Of a stretch of 7,576 nucleotides of DNA, positions 4,845 through 7,576 are shown one piece after another (the first letter of the stretch is position 1; the number at the start of each line of letters is the position of its first letter). The notes under the pieces were generated by a model. That model ran no database searches. It worked only from the letters and a program-made list of their open reading frames with translations, and was not told where the DNA came from. Both the position numbers and the translations under genes were made by a program. The DNA comes from Deltaproteobacteria bacterium (GTDB lineage Bacteria; Desulfobacterota; GWC2-55-46; JADFVP01), in assembly GCA_024275855.1 (NCBI GenBank), contig JAJRYL010000021.1, positions 1-7,576 on the forward strand. Reading direction: 5' to 3'.

Positions 4845-6311
4845 TCAACTAAACTCCGAAGGCGGATTTTTGCACTGTATGCAGTTTTTGCCGGAATGTT
4901 TTGCCTTGTACAGGGCATTATCTGCCTCGTTAACAAACTCACCTGCGTTTATCTTACCGGTTGTCTTGTCGCAAGACGCGACACCGAAACTCATTGTTAT
5001 CTCTCCGGCCTTTAATCCGGCGTAACAATGGCTTTTAATTATCTCTCTTAACCTTTCAGCCTCTTCCATACCGCCTTTGAGGGTGGTATGGGGCAGTATT
5101 ATCGCAAACTCTTCACCGCCGTAACGTGCCAAAATATCGGTTTTTCTAATACTCGCCTTTATACGCGCCGAAACATCCCTGAGCACATTATCCCCGACCC
5201 TGTGACCGTGAAGGTCGTTGACCTGTTTAAAATCGTCTATATCCATCATCAAAAGCGCTGTGGCTGTTTCATACCTGCCGGCCATGTCCAGCTCTTCGGT
5301 AAGCCTTGTGTAGAAGTAGTTATGGTTATAAAGAGAGGTCAGCTGGTCTGTAATGGCAAGCTCTGCAAGCTCTTCCTTCTCGCGAATAACCTGTGCGAAA
5401 AGCCTGGCATTTCTTATAGAATGGAAAGAGGAGTTTGCCACAACCTGGCAGAATTCGATCTCTTTCTTGGTAAAACCGCTCTCCTTGCGCTTTGTTCTTA
5501 AAAAGAGCGTGCCAAGCACTACGTCTTCAATTACTATCGGCACTATAAGCAGGCTCATCTCTTTAAGGCCGGTTATGCTCTCCTTAACCTTCGACATAAG
5601 CGGGTGGTTAAGCATATCTTCAAGCACTATAGAATGCTTTTTATCTATAGCCTCGGTAATTTCCGGATACTTATCAAGATCTACCTTCTTGTCATGAACA
5701 TCGGGGTTGTCGTGCGCGGCAAGTATGTAACCCTTATTGCGGTCCTTCGATACCAGCACTATAGAGCAACGGTCCGCGCTCATAACCCGCGCAACCCTTT
5801 TTACTATTATACTTAACACCTCATCGGGGTCTAACGTAGCTGTAATGGCGTTGGTAATGTCGAGTATAGTCTCAAGGCTGTTGTTATCCTCCTCTACCTC
5901 GCGGTAGAAGTCGCTTATACGAAGCTGGGACAGTATGCGCGCGAGCAGTTCTGACTCGTTAAACGGTTTTATCACAAAGTCGTCCGCGCCGTTGGAAAGA
6001 GCGTCCACAATGGTCTCTTTACTGCTCTCGCCGCTTACTATTATAATAGAAGGGCGGCGCGGCAGAGTTAAGCTGCGCACCGCCTTGCAGACCTCCATGC
6101 CGCCTAAACCCGGCATAACAAGGTCGAGAAGTATTACCGAAGGTGTCCACTCCTTTACGATTTCGATTGCCTCAAGGCCGGTTAAAACCGTACGCGTTGC
6201 GTAACCCGCGCCGGAGAGCGCCTCTTCCATCATTGCGCTGCTTGTGGGGCTATCGTCTACAACCAGTATTCTGTTCTTTATGGAACCGTTTATTGGACCG
6301 TAATCGCTCAT
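4845..6311 (-). CDS. Response regulator diguanylate cyclase (REC-GAF-GGDEF)
   Basis: A 488-residue soluble signalling protein expected to make cyclic di-GMP from GTP. Domains in order: a CheY-like receiver (about 14-130) with acidic pair D19/D20, phospho-acceptor D63 in LLDLVMP, S93 and K115 in KPF; a GAF-like sensor region (about 145-308); and a GGDEF domain (about 315-480) with DQLTSLYNHNYF, MMDIDDFKQVND (356-367), the active-site GGEEF (398-402) and SFGVA. An intact RxxD inhibitory site (R389-D392) lies five residues before GGEEF, so product inhibition is likely. There are no membrane segments. The start ATG has AAGAGG only 3 bases upstream, a tight spacing. No histidine kinase is adjacent. 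The GAF ligand cannot be read from sequence. The gene converges on thiC and is not obviously linked to it. Confidence 0.93.
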   Translation of the reverse strand: MSDYGPINGSIKNRILVVDDSPTSSAMMEEALSGAGYATRTVLTGLEAIEIVKEWTPSVILLDLVMPGLGGMEVCKAVRSLTLPRRPSIIIVSGESSKETIVDALSNGADDFVIKPFNESELLARILSQLRISDFYREVEEDNNSLETILDITNAITATLDPDEVLSIIVKRVARVMSADRCSIVLVSKDRNKGYILAAHDNPDVHDKKVDLDKYPEITEAIDKKHSIVLEDMLNHPLMSKVKESITGLKEMSLLIVPIVIEDVVLGTLFLRTKRKESGFTKKEIEFCQVVANSSFHSIRNARLFAQVIREKEELAELAITDQLTSLYNHNYFYTRLTEELDMAGRYETATALLMMDIDDFKQVNDLHGHRVGDNVLRDVSARIKASIRKTDILARYGGEEFAIILPHTTLKGGMEEAERLREIIKSHCYAGLKAGEITMSFGVASCDKTTGKINAGEFVNEADNALYKAKHSGKNCIQCKNPPSEFS

Positions 6312-6410
6312 ATTCCTCTTTTTTTTATTCCCGTCGCTCAGCCGAATAAGACAGAAAGTACCTTAATAACGTAAATAGCGGTAATAAGCGGACAATAAAG
6401 AAGTAATACC

Positions 6411-6439
6411 TTGACAAATAAGGCTATAGAGCTTAAATT
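6411..6439 (+). promoter_or_regulatory. Candidate promoter for tRNA-Thr
   Basis: Perfect TTGACA (6411-6416), 17 bases, then TAAATT (6434-6439); with 16-base spacing TTAAAT is equally good (4 of 6). It points at the tRNA, about 57 bases downstream. The rest of the gap between the cyclase and the tRNA (6312-6495) shows no gene. Confidence 0.55.
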
Positions 6440-6495
6440 TTTAGATGCAGTTTTCCGCTGCCGCCGCACCAACTCATCTCTATACAGATCCAAAC

Positions 6496-6571
6496 GCCAG
6501 CGTAGCTCAGTCGGTAGAGTAACTGATTCGTAATCAGTAGGTCGGGGGTTCGACTCCCCCCGCTGGCTCCA
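6496..6571 (+). tRNA. tRNA-Thr (anticodon CGT)
   Basis: A 76-base cloverleaf with encoded CCA. Acceptor GCCAGCG (6496-6502) pairs perfectly with CGCTGGC (6561-6567); the discriminator is T, then CCA 6569-6571. The D arm is GCTC/GAGT, closed by a G-T pair. The anticodon stem ACTGA/TCAGT has loop TTCGTAA, giving CGT, which reads ACG threonine codons. The T arm is GGGGG-TTCGACT-CCCCC. All invariant positions checked look normal. The 3' end is not duplicated elsewhere in the window, so there is no sign of an integrated element using it. Confidence 0.97.
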
Positions 6572-6598
6572 TAAAAAATCGAAAAAACAGAGGGTACC

Positions 6599-6648
6599 GT
6601 AGCGGACTAAAGACAGAAGCCGCTACAAAACAGAACCGTTCCCCGGTT
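6599..6648 (-). terminator. Hairpins downstream of the dsbC-like gene
   Basis: Reading on the minus strand after the gene end, AACCG/CGGTT (6634-6638 with 6644-6648, 5-base loop) is followed by CTGTTTT. Next comes a perfect 7-bp stem GTAGCGG/CCGCTAC (6599-6605 with 6620-6626) with a 14-base loop, and a T-rich stretch about 10 bases beyond. Together these could end dsbC transcription before it reaches the oppositely oriented tRNA. Neither is a strong canonical terminator. Confidence 0.35.
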
Positions 6649-6652
6649 ATAT

Positions 6653-6665
6653 ATACAGTATCGGT
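6653..6665 (+). repeat. 13-bp direct repeat, left copy
   Basis: ATACAGTATCGGT occurs here and again at 7536-7548, bracketing the dsbC-like gene. One such match somewhere in 7.5 kb is not far from chance expectation; only the bracketing position makes it notable. Confidence 0.6.
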
Positions 6666-6688
6666 TATCGGCAGGTAGAGGTTGAATA

Positions 6689-7495
6689 TTATTTGGCGGA
6701 TTTCTTCGAAGAGCCCTCCGGAGTATCTATCAGGTCAATCAACACCCTGGCAGGAGTATAACCCGGCAGAAGCCTGCCGTCGGGCAGAATTATCGCCGGC
6801 GTTCCGCCGATTCCAAGCTTTTTACCGAGCTTCAGGTTGTTATCAATCTCATCTGTTTCGCACTTCGGCTCAGGCAAGGTCTTGCCGTTAAAGGCGTCTT
6901 CGAGCATACTGCCGGAACCGGCGCAGACAATAGCTGTAGCCTTGCCGTACGCCTCAGGATGTGACGGAAGCGGGTAGAGCTTGATATAAAAGGCTATATC
7001 TTTACGGCTCTTTATAATCTTTTTTATCTCAGGATGCAGTTTTTTACAGTACGTGCAGTCAGGGTCGTCAAAAACGATTACCTTATGCTTCGCCGTCTTC
7101 GAGCCAAAGAGTATCGCGCGGTCGAGCGGTATTAAAGACCGGTCTATTATCTTCAGATCAGGCCCCTTACCGATTTTTTCAAGCGGTGTAAACCTTCCTT
7201 CAACCAGGTTCTGCTTCGCAAAGTCTATATAGAGGACGAGTTTCTTGTCTCCCTGCTCAACGTGTACCTCCCACAGCCCTTTAACGCTGCTTAGCTTAAC
7301 CTCTTTTACAACCGCCCTGTACTTTTCAGTATGGAGAAGCCCGGCAGCCTCCTTTTTGGTCAGGGTGTGACAATCCGTACACTCGCCTGAGCAACCTTGC
7401 TTTCCAAAAGCGGACACGTTTGGAATACCAAAAGAGAGAGAAAGAAGAGAAACGATAAAAAGGGCAAAAAAGAGCTTTATTCCATACAGCTTCAT
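6689..7495 (-). CDS. Exported DsbC-like disulfide isomerase with CxxCH motif
   Basis: A 268-residue periplasmic thioredoxin-fold protein resembling DsbC/DsbG, which reshuffle or reduce wrong disulfides. The start chosen is the ATG at 7495, because AGGAGA lies 8 bases upstream and the product opens with a signal peptide (basic MKLYGIK, hydrophobic 8-22, likely cleavage after VSA, residue 29). A start 14 codons upstream at 7537 would bury this. After the signal comes C35...C39-T-D-C42-H43, a c-type haem-binding CxxCH pattern. A small DsbC-type N-terminal domain follows (about 44-125), then the thioredoxin fold with active site DCTYC (C147, C150), a second cysteine pair C191/C212 spaced like the structural disulfide of E. 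coli DsbC, and the cis-proline loop GGTPAI (T232-P233). Haem attachment is not proven. No DsbD or cytochrome maturation gene is in view. Confidence 0.88.
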   Translation of the reverse strand: MKLYGIKLFFALFIVSLLSLSFGIPNVSAFGKQGCSGECTDCHTLTKKEAAGLLHTEKYRAVVKEVKLSSVKGLWEVHVEQGDKKLVLYIDFAKQNLVEGRFTPLEKIGKGPDLKIIDRSLIPLDRAILFGSKTAKHKVIVFDDPDCTYCKKLHPEIKKIIKSRKDIAFYIKLYPLPSHPEAYGKATAIVCAGSGSMLEDAFNGKTLPEPKCETDEIDNNLKLGKKLGIGGTPAIILPDGRLLPGYTPARVLIDLIDTPEGSSKKSAK

Positions 7496-7511
7496 TTTTA
7501 TTATCTCCTGA

Positions 7512-7525
7512 GTAAAGGTCTTTAC
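7512..7525. promoter_or_regulatory. Inverted repeat upstream of the dsbC-like gene
   Basis: A perfect 6-2-6 dyad GTAAAG-GT-CTTTAC lies just upstream of the Shine-Dalgarno of the minus-strand gene. It could be an operator or a leader hairpin; nothing else supports a function. Confidence 0.25.
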
Positions 7526-7535
7526 AGTTAACAGC

Positions 7536-7548
7536 ATACAGTATCGGT
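7536..7548 (+). repeat. 13-bp direct repeat, right copy
   Basis: Second copy of the repeat at 6653-6665, beyond the 5' end of the dsbC-like gene. It runs into an 8-bp palindrome CGGTACCG (7545-7552). Beyond it the window ends without another gene start. Confidence 0.6.
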
Positions 7549-7576
7549 ACCGTGGAAAATGTGCTCTGAGTTACAA

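Noticed and set aside
6496..6571. tRNA-Thr as an integration site
   Set aside because: No integrase and no second copy of the tRNA 3' end occur in the window.
7496..7537. Longer dsbC start at 7537
   Set aside because: It adds 14 residues ahead of a standard signal peptide, while the ATG at 7495 has AGGAGA at ideal spacing.

Overview
The window looks like chromosome from a Gram-negative, probably anaerobic bacterium. Lgt rules out an archaeon. A short-form ThiC, a DsbC-like protein carrying a CxxCH motif and a REC-GAF-GGDEF protein together suggest Desulfobacterota, Nitrospirota or a related lineage. That placement is an inference from protein style, not from a marker gene. Coding DNA is of medium GC, while the leaders of the first two genes are strikingly AT-rich.

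Left part (1-4332, + strand) is a thiamine-biosynthesis cluster: thiS (sulfur carrier), thiG (thiazole synthase), lgt (prolipoprotein diacylglyceryl transferase, an outsider), a ThiE/TenI-family gene and thiC (HMP-phosphate synthase). thiS and thiG supply the thiazole half, thiC the pyrimidine half, and ThiE would join them. ThiF, ThiH/ThiO, ThiD and ThiL are not in the window. lgt and thiE abut (TAGATG), so they are probably translationally coupled. thiC appears to have its own promoter and a short leader without a TPP riboswitch.

The non-coding DNA is the most unusual part. (i) A ~147-bp element occurs in front of thiS and again in front of thiG, about 85% identical without gaps, with the tail of a third copy at the window edge. 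Its two main stems are conserved between copies by wobble and compensatory changes, so it looks like a structured RNA or a structured repeat family. (ii) The last codons and stop of thiC are the first unit of a four-unit, ~87-bp tandem repeat running about 310 bp past the gene. The unit junctions form small hairpins, one pair of which covaries. (iii) A short attenuator-like arrangement lies between thiS and thiG.

Right part (4845-7576): a minus-strand diguanylate cyclase response regulator (REC-GAF-GGDEF) convergent with thiC; a + strand tRNA-Thr(CGT) with encoded CCA and a good upstream promoter; and a minus-strand exported DsbC-like disulfide isomerase with an N-terminal CxxCH motif, flanked by a 13-bp direct repeat. 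No transposase, CRISPR array, rRNA or phage gene was seen.
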